Assembly: GCA_036435485.1 (NCBI GenBank)
Contig: CM071598.1
Location: 226,936,648 to 227,000,647 of the forward strand
Length of the DNA stretch: 64,000 nt
Origin: Saposhnikovia divaricata
Taxonomy: Eukaryota > Streptophyta > Magnoliopsida > Apiales > Apiaceae
Direction: 5' to 3'
The notes under the pieces are model-generated. The model saw nothing but the letters and a program-made list of their open reading frames with translations. It was not told where the DNA came from and did not search any database. This document shows positions 25,501 to 40,413 of this stretch, piece after piece. The position numbers and the translations under genes are program-made. Position 1 is the first letter of the stretch; the number at the start of each line of letters is the position of its first letter.

Positions 25501-28500
25501 AACAGCGTCAAATAAAATTTTGTTGAATTTCAATAAACCATAGGAACAAAATTTGTAAAAATATCCACAAAATGGTCCGACTTGATTTTTAACAATATCC
25601 CGTGTACTAACCCCTTTGAGAATTTTCCGGAAACCGAGTTTCCATCATATCAGCTCCGATTCCAGTCCGAGCTGCGTCAAATAAAATTTCGTTGAATTCC
25701 AATAAACCATAGGAGCAAAATATTTAAAAGTATCCACAAAATTGACCAACTCAATTTTTTAACAATATCCCGTGTACTAACCCTTTTGAGGATTATCGAA
25801 AAACCGAGATTTAACTATATCAGCTCCGATTCAGGTCTGAATTGTGTCAAATAAAATTTCGTTGAATTCCAATAACCCATAGGAACAAAATATTTAAAAA
25901 TATCCTTAAAATGGTCGGACTCGATTTTTAACAATATCCCGTGTACAAACCACTTTGAGGATTATCCGAAAACCGAGTTTCGATCATATCAGCTCCGATT
26001 CAGGTCTGAATTGCGTCAAATAAAATTTTGTTGAATTTCAATAACCCATAGGAACAAAATATGTAAAAATATCCACAAAATGGTCCGACTCGATTTTTAA
26101 CAATATCCCGTGTACTAACCCCTTTGAGGATTATCCAAAAACCCAGTTTTGACTATATCAGCTCCGATTCAGGTCTGAATTGTGTCAAATAAAATTTCGT
26201 TGAATTCCAATAACCCATAAGAACAAAATATGTAAAAATATCCTTAAAATGGTCCGATTCGATTTTTAACAATATCCCGTGTACTAACCACTTTGAGGAT
26301 TATCCGAAAACCGAGTTTCGATCATATCAGCTCCGATTCAGGTTCGAACAGCGTCAAATAAAATTTTGTTGAATTTCAATAACCCATAGGAACAAAATAT
26401 GTAAAAATATCCACAAAATGGTCCGACTTGATTTTTAACAATATCCCGTGTACTAACCCCTTTGAGAATTTTCCGAAAACCGAGTTTCGATCATATCAGC
26501 TCCGATTCCAGTCCGAGCTGCGTCAAATAAAATTTCGTTGAATTCCAATAAACCATAGGAACAAAATATGTAAAAATATCCACAAAATGGTCCGACTTGA
26601 TTTTTAACAATATCCAGTGTACTAACCCCTTTGAGAATTTTCCGAAAACCGAGTTTCCATCATATCAGCTCCGATTCCAGTCCGAGCTGCGTCAAATAAA
26701 ATTTCGTTGAATTCCAATAACCCATAGGAACAAAATATGTAAAAATATCCACAAAATGGTCCGACTCGATTTTTAACAATATCCCGTGTACTAACCCCTT
26801 TGAGGAATATCCAAAAACCCAGTTTTGACTATATCAGCTCTGATTCAGGTCTGAATTGTGTCAAATAAAATTTCGTTGAATTCCAATAACCAATAGGAAC
26901 AAAACATGTAAAAATATCCTTAAAATGGTCCGACTCGATTTTTAACAATATCCCTTGTACTAACCACTTTGAGGATTATCCGAAAACCGAGTTTCGTTCA
27001 TACCAGCTCCGATTCAGGTCTGAATTGCGTCAAATAAAATTTTGTTGAATTTCAATAACCCATAGGAACAAAATTTGTAAAAATATCCACAAAATGGTCC
27101 GACTCGATTTTTAACAATATCCCGTGTACTAACCCTTTGAGTATTATCCAAAAACCGAGTTTTGACTATATCAGCTCCGATTCAGGTCTGAATTGTGTCA
27201 AATAAAATTTCGTTGAATTCCAATAACCCATAGGAACAAAATATTTAAAAATATCCTTAAAATGGTCGGACTCGATTTTTAACAATATCCCGTGTACAAA
27301 CCACTTTTAGGATTATCCGAAAACCGAGTTTCGATCATAACAGCTCCGATTCCGGTCCGAACTGCGTCAAATAAAATTTCCTTGAATTCCAATAACCCAT
27401 AGGAACAAAATATGTAAAAATATCCACAAAATGGTCGGACTCGATTTTTAACAATATCCCGTGCACTAACCCCTTTGAGGAATATCCAAAAACCCAGTTT
27501 TGACTATATCAGCTCCGATTCAGGTCTGAATTGTGTCAAATAAAATTTCGTTGATTTCCAATAACCCATAGGAACAAAATATTTAAAAATATCCTTTAAA
27601 TGGTCGGACTCGATTTTTAACAATATCCCGTGTACAAACCACTTTGAGGATTATCCGAAAACCGAGTTTCGATCATATCAGCTCCGATTCAGGTCTGAAT
27701 TGCATCAAATAAAATTTTGTTGAATTTCAATAACCCATAGGAACAAAATATGTAAAAATATCCACAAAATGGTCCGACTCGATTTTTAACAATATCCCGT
27801 GTACTAACCCCTTTGAGGATTATCCAAAAACCCAGTTTTGACTATATTAGCTCCGATTCAGGTCTGAATTGTGTCAAATAAAATTTCGTTGAATTCCAAT
27901 AACCCATAAGAACAAAATATGTAAAAATATCCTTAAAATGGTCCGATTCGATTTTTAACAATATCCCGTGTACTAACCACTTTGAGGATTATCCAAAAAC
28001 CGAGTTTCGATCATATCAGCTCCGATTCAGGTTCGAATAGCGTCAAATAAAATTTTGTTGAATTTCAATAACCCATAGGAACAAAATATGTAAAAATATC
28101 CACAAAATGGTCCGACTTGATTTTTAACAATATCCCGTGTAATAACCCCTTTGAAAATTTTCCGAAAACCGAGTTTCGATCATATCAGCTCCGATTCCAT
28201 TCCGAGCTGCGTCAAATAAAATTTCGTTGAATTCCAATAAACCATAGGAACAAAATATTTAAAAGTATCCACAAAATTGACCAACTCGATTTTTTAACAA
28301 TATCCCGTGTACTAACCCTTTTGAGGATTATCCAAAAACCGAGATTTAACTATATCAGCTCCGATTCAGGTCTGAATTGCGTCAAATAAAATTTCGTTGA
28401 ATTCCAATAACCCATAGGAACAAAATATATATAAATATCCACAAAATGGTCCGACTTGATTTTTAACAATATCCCGTGTACTAACCCTTTGAGAATTTTT

Positions 28501-29156
28501 CGAAAACCGAGTTTCGATTATATCAACTCTGATTCAGGCTCGAACTGCGTCAAATAAAATTTTGTGGAATTCCAATAACCCATAGGAACAAAATATATAA
28601 AAATATCCACAAAATGGTCCGACTCAATTTTTAACAATATCCCGTGTACTAACCCCTTTGAGAAATTTCCGAAAACCGAGTTTCGATCATATCAGCTCCG
28701 ATTCAGGTCTGAATTGCGTCAAATAAAATTTCATTGAATTCCAATAACCCATAGGAACAAAATATGTAAAAATATCCACCAAATGGTTCGGCTCGATTTT
28801 TAACAATATCCCGTGTACTAATACCTTTGAGAATTTTCCGAAAACCGAGTTTCGATCATATCAGCTCCGATTCCGGTCCGAACTGCGTCAAATAAAATTT
28901 CCTTGAATTCCAATAACCCATAGGAACAAAATATGTAAAAATATCCACAAAATGGTCCGACTCGATTTTTAACAATATCCCGTGTACTAACCCCTTTGAG
29001 GAATATCCAAAAACCCAGTTTTGACTATATCAGCTCCGATTCAGGTCTGAATTGTGTCAAATAAAATTTCGTTGAATTCCAATAACCCATAGGAACAAAA
29101 TATTTAAAAATATCCTTAAAATGGTCGGACTCGATTTTTAACAATATCCCGTGTAC
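22584..29156. repeat. Segmental duplication copy 1 (6929-bp period)
   Basis: This stretch reappears 6929 bp downstream (41 x 169). Shared private marks include aaaatttattg at the left end, the aaaacatgtaaaa and aataaccaatagg variants near 26.9 kb, the ttcatacc variant near 27.0 kb and ttttgtggaatt near 28.56 kb. I saw no mismatch with copy 2 in the places compared. Internally it mixes F, G, K, L, B, C and A classes with no short HOR period that I could see. Confidence 0.88.
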
Positions 29157-29512
29157 AAACCACTTTGAGGATTATCCGAAAACCGAGTTTCGATCATATC
29201 AGCTCCGATTTAGGTCTGAATTGCGTCAAATAAAATTTTGTTGAATTTCAATAACCCATAGGAACAAAATATGTAAAAATATCCACAAAATGGTCCGACT
29301 CGATTTTTAACAATATCCCGTGTACTAACCCCTTTGAGGATTATCCAAAAACCCAGTTTTGACTATATCAGCTCCGATTCAGGTCTGAATTGTGTCAAAT
29401 AAAATTTCGTTGAATTCCAATAACCCATAGGAACAAAATATTTAAAAATATCCTTAAAATGGTCGGACTCGATTTTTAACAATATCCCGTGTACAAACCA
29501 CTTTGAGGATTA
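29157..29512. repeat. Spacer monomers between duplication copies 1 and 2
   Basis: About two monomers (F type then C type) not found at the matching place after copy 2. The first part, to about 29428, does match the end of the third partial copy, so it belongs to the original unit. Confidence 0.75.
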
Positions 29513-32500
29513 TCCGAAAACCGAGTTTCGATCATATCAGCTCCGATTCAGGTCTGAATTGCGTCAAATAAAATTTATTGAATTCCAATAACCCATAGGA
29601 ACAAAATATGTAAAAATATCCACAAAATGGTTCGACCCGATTTTTAACAATATCCCGTGTACTAACACCTTTGAGAATTTTCCGAAAACCGAGTTTCGAT
29701 CATATCAGCTCCGATTCAGGTCTGAATTGCGTCAAATAAAATTTTGTTGAATTTTAATAACCCATAAGAACAAAATATGTAAAAATATCCACAAAATGGT
29801 CCGACTCGATTTTTAACAATATCCCGTGTACTAACCCCTTTGAGGAATATCCAAAAACCCAGTTTTGACTATATCAGCTCCGATTCAGGTCTGAATTGTG
29901 TCAAATAAAATTTCGTTGAATTCCAATAACCCATAGGAACAAAATATGTAAAAATATCCACATAATGGTCCGACTTGATTTTTAACAATATCCCGTGTAC
30001 TAACCCCTTTGAGGATTATCCAAAAACCCAGTTTTGACTATATCAGCTCCGATTCAGGTCTGAATTGTGTCAAATAAAATTTCGTTGAATTCCGATAACC
30101 CATAAGAACAAAATATGTAAAAATATCCTTAAAATGGTCCGATTCGACTTTTAACAATATCCCGTGTACTAACCACTTTGAGGATTATCCGAAAACCGAG
30201 TTTCGATCATATCAGCTCCGATTCAGGTTCGAACAGCGTCAAATAAAATTTTGTTGAATTTCAATAACCCATAGGAACAAAATATGTAAAAATATCCACA
30301 AAATGGTCCGACTTGATTTTTAACAATATCCAGTGTACTAACCCCTTTGAGAATTTTCCGAAAACCGAGTTTCCATCATATCAGCTCCGATTCCAGTCCG
30401 AGCTGCGTCAAATAAAATTTCGTTGAATTCCAATAAACCATAGGAACAAAATATTTAAAAGTATCCACAAAATTGACCAACTCAATTTTTTAACAATATC
30501 CCGTGTATTAACCCTTTTGAGGATTATCCAAAAACCGAGATTTAACTATATCAGCTCCGATTCAGGTCTGAATTGCGTCAAATAAAATTTTGTTGAATTT
30601 CAATAACCCATAGAAACAAAATATGTAAAAATATCCACAAAATGGTCCGACTCGATTTTTAACAATATCCCGTGTACTAACCCCTTTGAGGATTATCCGA
30701 AAACCGAGTTTCGATCATATCAGCTCCGATTCAGGTCTGAATTGTGTCAAATAAAATTTCGTTGAATTCCAATAACCCATAAGAATAAAATATGTAAAAA
30801 TATCCTTAAAATGGTCCGATTCGATTTTTAACAATATCCCGTGTACTAACCACTTTGAGGATTATCCGAAAACCGAGTTTCGATCATATCAGCTCCGATT
30901 CAGGTATGAATTGCGTCAAATAAAATTTTGTTGAATTTCAATAACCCATAGGAACAAAATATGTAAAAATATCCACAAAATGGTTCGACCCGATTTTTAA
31001 CAATATCCTGTGTACTAACACCTTTGAGAATTTTCCGAAAACCGAGTTTCGATCATATCAGCTCCGATTCCGGTCCGAACTGCGTCAAATAAAATTTCGT
31101 TGAATTCCAATAACCCATAGAAACAAAATATGTAAAAATATCCACAAAATGGTCCGACTCGATTTTTAACAATATCCCGTGTACTAACCCCTTTGAGGAT
31201 TATCCAAAAACCGAGTTTTGAGTATATCAGCTCCGATTCAGGTCTGAATTGTGTCAAATAAAATTTCGTTGAATTCCAATAACCCATAAGAACAAAATAT
31301 GTAAAAATATCCTTAAAATGGTCCGATTCGATTTTTAACAATATCCCGTGTACTAACCACTTTGAGGATTATCCGAAATCCGAGTTTCGATCATATCAGC
31401 TCCGATTCAGGTCTGAATTGCGTCAAATAAAATTTTGTTGAATTTCAATAACCCATAGGAACAAAATATGTAAAAATATCCACAAAATGGTCCGACTCAA
31501 TTTTTAACAATATCCCGTGTACTAACCCCTTTGAGAAATTTCCGAAAACTGAGTTTCGATCATATCAGCTCCGATTCAGGTCTGAATTGCGTCAAATAAA
31601 ATTTCATTGAATTCCAATAACCCATAGGAACAAAATATGTAAAAATATCCACAAAATGGTTCGACCCGATTTTTAACAATATCCCGTGTACTAACACCTT
31701 TGAGAATTTTCCGAAAACCGAGTTTCGATCATATCAGCTCCGATTCAGGTCTGAATTGCGTCAAATAAAATTTTGTTGAATTTTAATAACCCATAGGAAC
31801 AAAATATGTAAAAATATCCACAAAATGGTCCGACTCGATTTTTAACAATATCCCGTGTACTAACCCCTTTGAGGAATATCCAAAAACCCAGTTTTGACTA
31901 TATCAGCTCCGATTCAGGTCTGAATTGTGTCAAATAAAATTTCGTTGAATTCCAATAACCCATAGGAACAAAATATTTAAAAATATCCTAAAAATGGCCG
32001 GACTCGATTTTTAACAATATCCCGTGTACAAACCACTTTGAGGATTATCCGAAAACTGGGTTTCGATCATATCAGCTCCGATTCAGGTCTGAATTGCGTC
32101 AAATAAAATTTTGTTGAATTTCAATAACCCATAGGAACAAAATATGTAAAAATATCCACAAAATGGTCCGACTCGTTTTTTAACAATATCCCGTGTACTA
32201 ACCCCTTTGAGGATTATCCAAAAACCCAGTTTTGACTATATCAACTCCGATTCAGGTCTGAATTGTGTAAAATAAAATTTCGTTGAATTCCAATAACCCA
32301 TAAGAACAAAATATGTAAAAATATCCTTAAAATGGTCCGATTCGACTTTTAACAATATCCCGTGTACTAACCACTTTGAGTTTTATCCGAAAACCGAGTT
32401 TCGATCATATCAGCTCCGATTCAGGTTCGAACAGCGTCAAATAAAATTTTGTTGAATTTCAATAAACCATAGGAACAAAATTTGTAAAAATATCCACAAA

Positions 32501-35500
32501 ATGGTCCGACTTGATTTTTAACAATATCCCGTGTACTAACCCCTTTGAGAATTTTCCGGAAACCGAGTTTCCATCATATCAGCTCCGATTCCAGTCCGAG
32601 CTGCGTCAAATAAAATTTCGTTGAATTCCAATAAACCATAGGAGCAAAATATTTAAAAGTATCCACAAAATTGACCAACTCAATTTTTTAACAATATCCC
32701 GTGTACTAACCCTTTTGAGGATTATCGAAAAACCGAGATTTAACTATATCAGCTCCGATTCAGGTCTGAATTGTGTCAAATAAAATTTCGTTGAATTCCA
32801 ATAACCCATAGGAACAAAATATTTAAAAATATCCTTAAAATGGTCGGACTCGATTTTTAACAATATCCCGTGTACAAACCACTTTGAGGATTATCCGAAA
32901 ACCGAGTTTCGATCATATCAGCTCCGATTCAGGTCTGAATTGCGTCAAATAAAATTTTGTTGAATTTCAATAACCCATAGGAACAAAATATGTAAAAATA
33001 TCCACAAAATGGTCCGACTCGATTTTTAACAATATCCCGTGTACTAACCCCTTTGAGGATTATCCAAAAACCCAGTTTTGACTATATCAGCTCCGATTCA
33101 GGTCTGAATTGTGTCAAATAAAATTTCGTTGAATTCCAATAACCCATAAGAACAAAATATGTAAAAATATCCTTAAAATGGTCCGATTCGATTTTTAACA
33201 ATATCCCGTGTACTAACCACTTTGAGGATTATCCGAAAACCGAGTTTCGATCATATCAGCTCCGATTCAGGTTCGAACAGCGTCAAATAAAATTTTGTTG
33301 AATTTCAATAACCCATAGGAACAAAATATGTAAAAATATCCACAAAATGGTCCGACTTGATTTTTAACAATATCCCGTGTACTAACCCCTTTGAGAATTT
33401 TCCGAAAACCGAGTTTCGATCATATCAGCTCCGATTCCAGTCCGAGCTGCGTCAAATAAAATTTCGTTGAATTCCAATAAACCATAGGAACAAAATATGT
33501 AAAAATATCCACAAAATGGTCCGACTTGATTTTTAACAATATCCAGTGTACTAACCCCTTTGAGAATTTTCCGAAAACCGAGTTTCCATCATATCAGCTC
33601 CGATTCCAGTCCGAGCTGCGTCAAATAAAATTTCGTTGAATTCCAATAACCCATAGGAACAAAATATGTAAAAATATCCACAAAATGGTCCGACTCGATT
33701 TTTAACAATATCCCGTGTACTAACCCCTTTGAGGAATATCCAAAAACCCAGTTTTGACTATATCAGCTCTGATTCAGGTCTGAATTGTGTCAAATAAAAT
33801 TTCGTTGAATTCCAATAACCAATAGGAACAAAACATGTAAAAATATCCTTAAAATGGTCCGACTCGATTTTTAACAATATCCCTTGTACTAACCACTTTG
33901 AGGATTATCCGAAAACCGAGTTTCGTTCATACCAGCTCCGATTCAGGTCTGAATTGCGTCAAATAAAATTTTGTTGAATTTCAATAACCCATAGGAACAA
34001 AATTTGTAAAAATATCCACAAAATGGTCCGACTCGATTTTTAACAATATCCCGTGTACTAACCCTTTGAGTATTATCCAAAAACCGAGTTTTGACTATAT
34101 CAGCTCCGATTCAGGTCTGAATTGTGTCAAATAAAATTTCGTTGAATTCCAATAACCCATAGGAACAAAATATTTAAAAATATCCTTAAAATGGTCGGAC
34201 TCGATTTTTAACAATATCCCGTGTACAAACCACTTTTAGGATTATCCGAAAACCGAGTTTCGATCATAACAGCTCCGATTCCGGTCCGAACTGCGTCAAA
34301 TAAAATTTCCTTGAATTCCAATAACCCATAGGAACAAAATATGTAAAAATATCCACAAAATGGTCGGACTCGATTTTTAACAATATCCCGTGCACTAACC
34401 CCTTTGAGGAATATCCAAAAACCCAGTTTTGACTATATCAGCTCCGATTCAGGTCTGAATTGTGTCAAATAAAATTTCGTTGATTTCCAATAACCCATAG
34501 GAACAAAATATTTAAAAATATCCTTTAAATGGTCGGACTCGATTTTTAACAATATCCCGTGTACAAACCACTTTGAGGATTATCCGAAAACCGAGTTTCG
34601 ATCATATCAGCTCCGATTCAGGTCTGAATTGCATCAAATAAAATTTTGTTGAATTTCAATAACCCATAGGAACAAAATATGTAAAAATATCCACAAAATG
34701 GTCCGACTCGATTTTTAACAATATCCCGTGTACTAACCCCTTTGAGGATTATCCAAAAACCCAGTTTTGACTATATTAGCTCCGATTCAGGTCTGAATTG
34801 TGTCAAATAAAATTTCGTTGAATTCCAATAACCCATAAGAACAAAATATGTAAAAATATCCTTAAAATGGTCCGATTCGATTTTTAACAATATCCCGTGT
34901 ACTAACCACTTTGAGGATTATCCAAAAACCGAGTTTCGATCATATCAGCTCCGATTCAGGTTCGAATAGCGTCAAATAAAATTTTGTTGAATTTCAATAA
35001 CCCATAGGAACAAAATATGTAAAAATATCCACAAAATGGTCCGACTTGATTTTTAACAATATCCCGTGTAATAACCCCTTTGAAAATTTTCCGAAAACCG
35101 AGTTTCGATCATATCAGCTCCGATTCCATTCCGAGCTGCGTCAAATAAAATTTCGTTGAATTCCAATAAACCATAGGAACAAAATATTTAAAAGTATCCA
35201 CAAAATTGACCAACTCGATTTTTTAACAATATCCCGTGTACTAACCCTTTTGAGGATTATCCAAAAACCGAGATTTAACTATATCAGCTCCGATTCAGGT
35301 CTGAATTGCGTCAAATAAAATTTCGTTGAATTCCAATAACCCATAGGAACAAAATATATATAAATATCCACAAAATGGTCCGACTTGATTTTTAACAATA
35401 TCCCGTGTACTAACCCTTTGAGAATTTTTCGAAAACCGAGTTTCGATTATATCAACTCTGATTCAGGCTCGAACTGCGTCAAATAAAATTTTGTGGAATT

Positions 35501-36085
35501 CCAATAACCCATAGGAACAAAATATATAAAAATATCCACAAAATGGTCCGACTCAATTTTTAACAATATCCCGTGTACTAACCCCTTTGAGAAATTTCCG
35601 AAAACCGAGTTTCGATCATATCAGCTCCGATTCAGGTCTGAATTGCGTCAAATAAAATTTCATTGAATTCCAATAACCCATAGGAACAAAATATGTAAAA
35701 ATATCCACCAAATGGTTCGGCTCGATTTTTAACAATATCCCGTGTACTAATACCTTTGAGAATTTTCCGAAAACCGAGTTTCGATCATATCAGCTCCGAT
35801 TCCGGTCCGAACTGCGTCAAATAAAATTTCCTTGAATTCCAATAACCCATAGGAACAAAATATGTAAAAATATCCACAAAATGGTCCGACTCGATTTTTA
35901 ACAATATCCCGTGTACTAACCCCTTTGAGGAATATCCAAAAACCCAGTTTTGACTATATCAGCTCCGATTCAGGTCTGAATTGTGTCAAATAAAATTTCG
36001 TTGAATTCCAATAACCCATAGGAACAAAATATTTAAAAATATCCTTAAAATGGTCGGACTCGATTTTTAACAATATCCCGTGTAC
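29513..36085. repeat. Segmental duplication copy 2
   Basis: Repeats 22584-29156 at +6929. The left limit is the tccgaaaacc string at 29513, before which copy 2 follows a C-type monomer while copy 1 follows an E-type. The right limit is 36085: base 36086 is T (gtactaacc) where copy 1 has A (gtacaaacc). Confidence 0.88.
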
Positions 36086-36325
36086 TAACCACTTTGAGTT
36101 TTATCCGAAAACCGAGTTTCGATCATATCAGCTCCGATTCCGGTCCGAACTGCGTCAAATAAAATTTCCTTGAATTCCAATAACCCATAGGAACAAAATA
36201 TGTAAAAATATCCACAAAATGGTCCGACTCGATTTTTAACAATATCCCGTGTACTAACCCCTTTGAGGAATATCCAAAAACCCAGTTTTGACTATATCAG
36301 CTCCGATTCAGGTCTGAATTGTGTC
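36086..36325. repeat. Mosaic junction between copies 2 and 3
   Basis: It starts with the ccactttgagtttta string otherwise seen at about 25.45, 32.38 and 36.43 kb. It then continues with tccggtccgaactg, ttccttgaattcc and a B-type monomer, matching the sequence 338 bp (two monomers) upstream. It looks like an exchange junction assembled from pieces of the neighbouring unit. Confidence 0.7.
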
Positions 36326-39300
36326 AAATAAAATTTCGTTGAATTCCAATAACCCATAAGAACAAAATATGTAAAAATATCCTTAAAATGGTCCGATTCG
36401 ACTTTTAACAATATCCCGTGTACTAACCACTTTGAGTTTTATCCGAAAACCGAGTTTCGATCATATCAGCTCCGATTCAGGTTCGAACAGCGTCAAATAA
36501 AATTTTGTTGAATTTCAATAAACCATAGGAACAAAATTTGTAAAAATATCCACAAAATGGTCCGACTTGATTTTTAACAATATCCCGTGTACTAACCCCT
36601 TTGAGAATTTTCCGGAAACCGAGTTTCCATCATATCAGCTCCGATTCCAGTCCGAGCTGCGTCAAATAAAATTTCGTTGAATTCCAATAAACCATAGGAG
36701 CAAAATATTTAAAAGTATCCACAAAATTGACCAACTCAATTTTTTAACAATATCCCGTGTACTAACCCTTTTGAGGATTATCGAAAAACCGAGATTTAAC
36801 TATATCAGCTCCGATTCAGGTCTGAATTGTGTCAAATAAAATTTCGTTGAATTCCAATAACCCATAGGAACAAAATATTTAAAAATATCCTTAAAATGGT
36901 CGGACTCGATTTTTAACAATATCCCGTGTACAAACCACTTTGAGGATTATCCGAAAACCGAGTTTCGATCATATCAGCTCCGATTCAGGTCTGAATTGCG
37001 TCAAATAAAATTTTGTTGAATTTCAATAACCCATAGGAACAAAATATGTAAAAATATCCACAAAATGGTCCGACTCGATTTTTAACAATATCCCGTGTAC
37101 TAACCCCTTTGAGGATTATCCAAAAACCCAGTTTTGACTATATCAGCTCCGATTCAGGTCTGAATTGTGTCAAATAAAATTTCGTTGAATTCCAATAACC
37201 CATAAGAACAAAATATGTAAAAATATCCTTAAAATGGTCCGATTCGATTTTTAACAATATCCCGTGTACTAACCACTTTGAGGATTATCCGAAAACCGAG
37301 TTTCGATCATATCAGCTCCGATTCAGGTTCGAACAGCGTCAAATAAAATTTTGTTGAATTTCAATAACCCATAGGAACAAAATATGTAAAAATATCCACA
37401 AAATGGTCCGACTTGATTTTTAACAATATCCCGTGTACTAACCCCTTTGAGAATTTTCCGAAAACCGAGTTTCGATCATATCAGCTCCGATTCCAGTCCG
37501 AGCTGCGTCAAATAAAATTTCGTTGAATTCCAATAAACCATAGGAACAAAATATGTAAAAATATCCACAAAATGGTCCGACTTGATTTTTAACAATATCC
37601 AGTGTACTAACCCCTTTGAGAATTTTCCGAAAACCGAGTTTCCATCATATCAGCTCCGATTCCAGTCCGAGCTGCGTCAAATAAAATTTCGTTGAATTCC
37701 AATAACCCATAGGAACAAAATATGTAAAAATATCCACAAAATGGTCCGACTCGATTTTTAACAATATCCCGTGTACTAACCCCTTTGAGGAATATCCAAA
37801 AACCCAGTTTTGACTATATCAGCTCTGATTCAGGTCTGAATTGTGTCAAATAAAATTTCGTTGAATTCCAATAACCAATAGGAACAAAACATGTAAAAAT
37901 ATCCTTAAAATGGTCCGACTCGATTTTTAACAATATCCCTTGTACTAACCACTTTGAGGATTATCCGAAAACCGAGTTTCGTTCATACCAGCTCCGATTC
38001 AGGTCTGAATTGCGTCAAATAAAATTTTGTTGAATTTCAATAACCCATAGGAACAAAATTTGTAAAAATATCCACAAAATGGTCCGACTCGATTTTTAAC
38101 AATATCCCGTGTACTAACCCTTTGAGTATTATCCAAAAACCGAGTTTTGACTATATCAGCTCCGATTCAGGTCTGAATTGTGTCAAATAAAATTTCGTTG
38201 AATTCCAATAACCCATAGGAACAAAATATTTAAAAATATCCTTAAAATGGTCGGACTCGATTTTTAACAATATCCCGTGTACAAACCACTTTTAGGATTA
38301 TCCGAAAACCGAGTTTCGATCATAACAGCTCCGATTCCGGTCCGAACTGCGTCAAATAAAATTTCCTTGAATTCCAATAACCCATAGGAACAAAATATGT
38401 AAAAATATCCACAAAATGGTCGGACTCGATTTTTAACAATATCCCGTGCACTAACCCCTTTGAGGAATATCCAAAAACCCAGTTTTGACTATATCAGCTC
38501 CGATTCAGGTCTGAATTGTGTCAAATAAAATTTCGTTGATTTCCAATAACCCATAGGAACAAAATATTTAAAAATATCCTTTAAATGGTCGGACTCGATT
38601 TTTAACAATATCCCGTGTACAAACCACTTTGAGGATTATCCGAAAACCGAGTTTCGATCATATCAGCTCCGATTCAGGTCTGAATTGCATCAAATAAAAT
38701 TTTGTTGAATTTCAATAACCCATAGGAACAAAATATGTAAAAATATCCACAAAATGGTCCGACTCGATTTTTAACAATATCCCGTGTACTAACCCCTTTG
38801 AGGATTATCCAAAAACCCAGTTTTGACTATATTAGCTCCGATTCAGGTCTGAATTGTGTCAAATAAAATTTCGTTGAATTCCAATAACCCATAAGAACAA
38901 AATATGTAAAAATATCCTTAAAATGGTCCGATTCGATTTTTAACAATATCCCGTGTACTAACCACTTTGAGGATTATCCAAAAACCGAGTTTCGATCATA
39001 TCAGCTCCGATTCAGGTTCGAATAGCGTCAAATAAAATTTTGTTGAATTTCAATAACCCATAGGAACAAAATATGTAAAAATATCCACAAAATGGTCCGA
39101 CTTGATTTTTAACAATATCCCGTGTAATAACCCCTTTGAAAATTTTCCGAAAACCGAGTTTCGATCATATCAGCTCCGATTCCATTCCGAGCTGCGTCAA
39201 ATAAAATTTCGTTGAATTCCAATAAACCATAGGAACAAAATATTTAAAAGTATCCACAAAATTGACCAACTCGATTTTTTAACAATATCCCGTGTACTAA

Positions 39301-40413
39301 CCCTTTTGAGGATTATCCAAAAACCGAGATTTAACTATATCAGCTCCGATTCAGGTCTGAATTGCGTCAAATAAAATTTCGTTGAATTCCAATAACCCAT
39401 AGGAACAAAATATATATAAATATCCACAAAATGGTCCGACTTGATTTTTAACAATATCCCGTGTACTAACCCTTTGAGAATTTTTCGAAAACCGAGTTTC
39501 GATTATATCAACTCTGATTCAGGCTCGAACTGCGTCAAATAAAATTTTGTGGAATTCCAATAACCCATAGGAACAAAATATATAAAAATATCCACAAAAT
39601 GGTCCGACTCAATTTTTAACAATATCCCGTGTACTAACCCCTTTGAGAAATTTCCGAAAACCGAGTTTCGATCATATCAGCTCCGATTCAGGTCTGAATT
39701 GCGTCAAATAAAATTTCATTGAATTCCAATAACCCATAGGAACAAAATATGTAAAAATATCCACCAAATGGTTCGGCTCGATTTTTAACAATATCCCGTG
39801 TACTAATACCTTTGAGAATTTTCCGAAAACCGAGTTTCGATCATATCAGCTCCGATTCCGGTCCGAACTGCGTCAAATAAAATTTCCTTGAATTCCAATA
39901 ACCCATAGGAACAAAATATGTAAAAATATCCACAAAATGGTCCGACTCGATTTTTAACAATATCCCGTGTACTAACCCCTTTGAGGAATATCCAAAAACC
40001 CAGTTTTGACTATATCAGCTCCGATTCAGGTCTGAATTGTGTCAAATAAAATTTCGTTGAATTCCAATAACCCATAGGAACAAAATATTTAAAAATATCC
40101 TTAAAATGGTCGGACTCGATTTTTAACAATATCCCGTGTACAAACCACTTTGAGGATTATCCGAAAACCGAGTTTCGATCATATCAGCTCCGATTTAGGT
40201 CTGAATTGCGTCAAATAAAATTTTGTTGAATTTCAATAACCCATAGGAACAAAATATGTAAAAATATCCACAAAATGGTCCGACTCGATTTTTAACAATA
40301 TCCCGTGTACTAACCCCTTTGAGGATTATCCAAAAACCCAGTTTTGACTATATCAGCTCCGATTCAGGTCTGAATTGTGTCAAATAAAATTTCGTTGAAT
40401 TCCAATAACCCAT
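36326..40413. repeat. Segmental duplication, partial copy 3
   Basis: Matches copy 2 from about 32270 at +4056 (24 x 169) and copy 1 from 25341 to 29428 at +10985 (65 x 169). It ends at 40414, where catgag replaces catagg. Near 40196 it has cgatttaggt exactly as copy 1 does at 29211, a segment missing from copy 2. Confidence 0.85.

Noticed and set aside
22584..36085. LTR retrotransposon with long terminal repeats about 6.9 kb apart
   Set aside because: The repeated segment is adjacent to itself and made entirely of satellite monomers. There are no tg...ca ends, primer-binding site, polypurine tract or coding domains.
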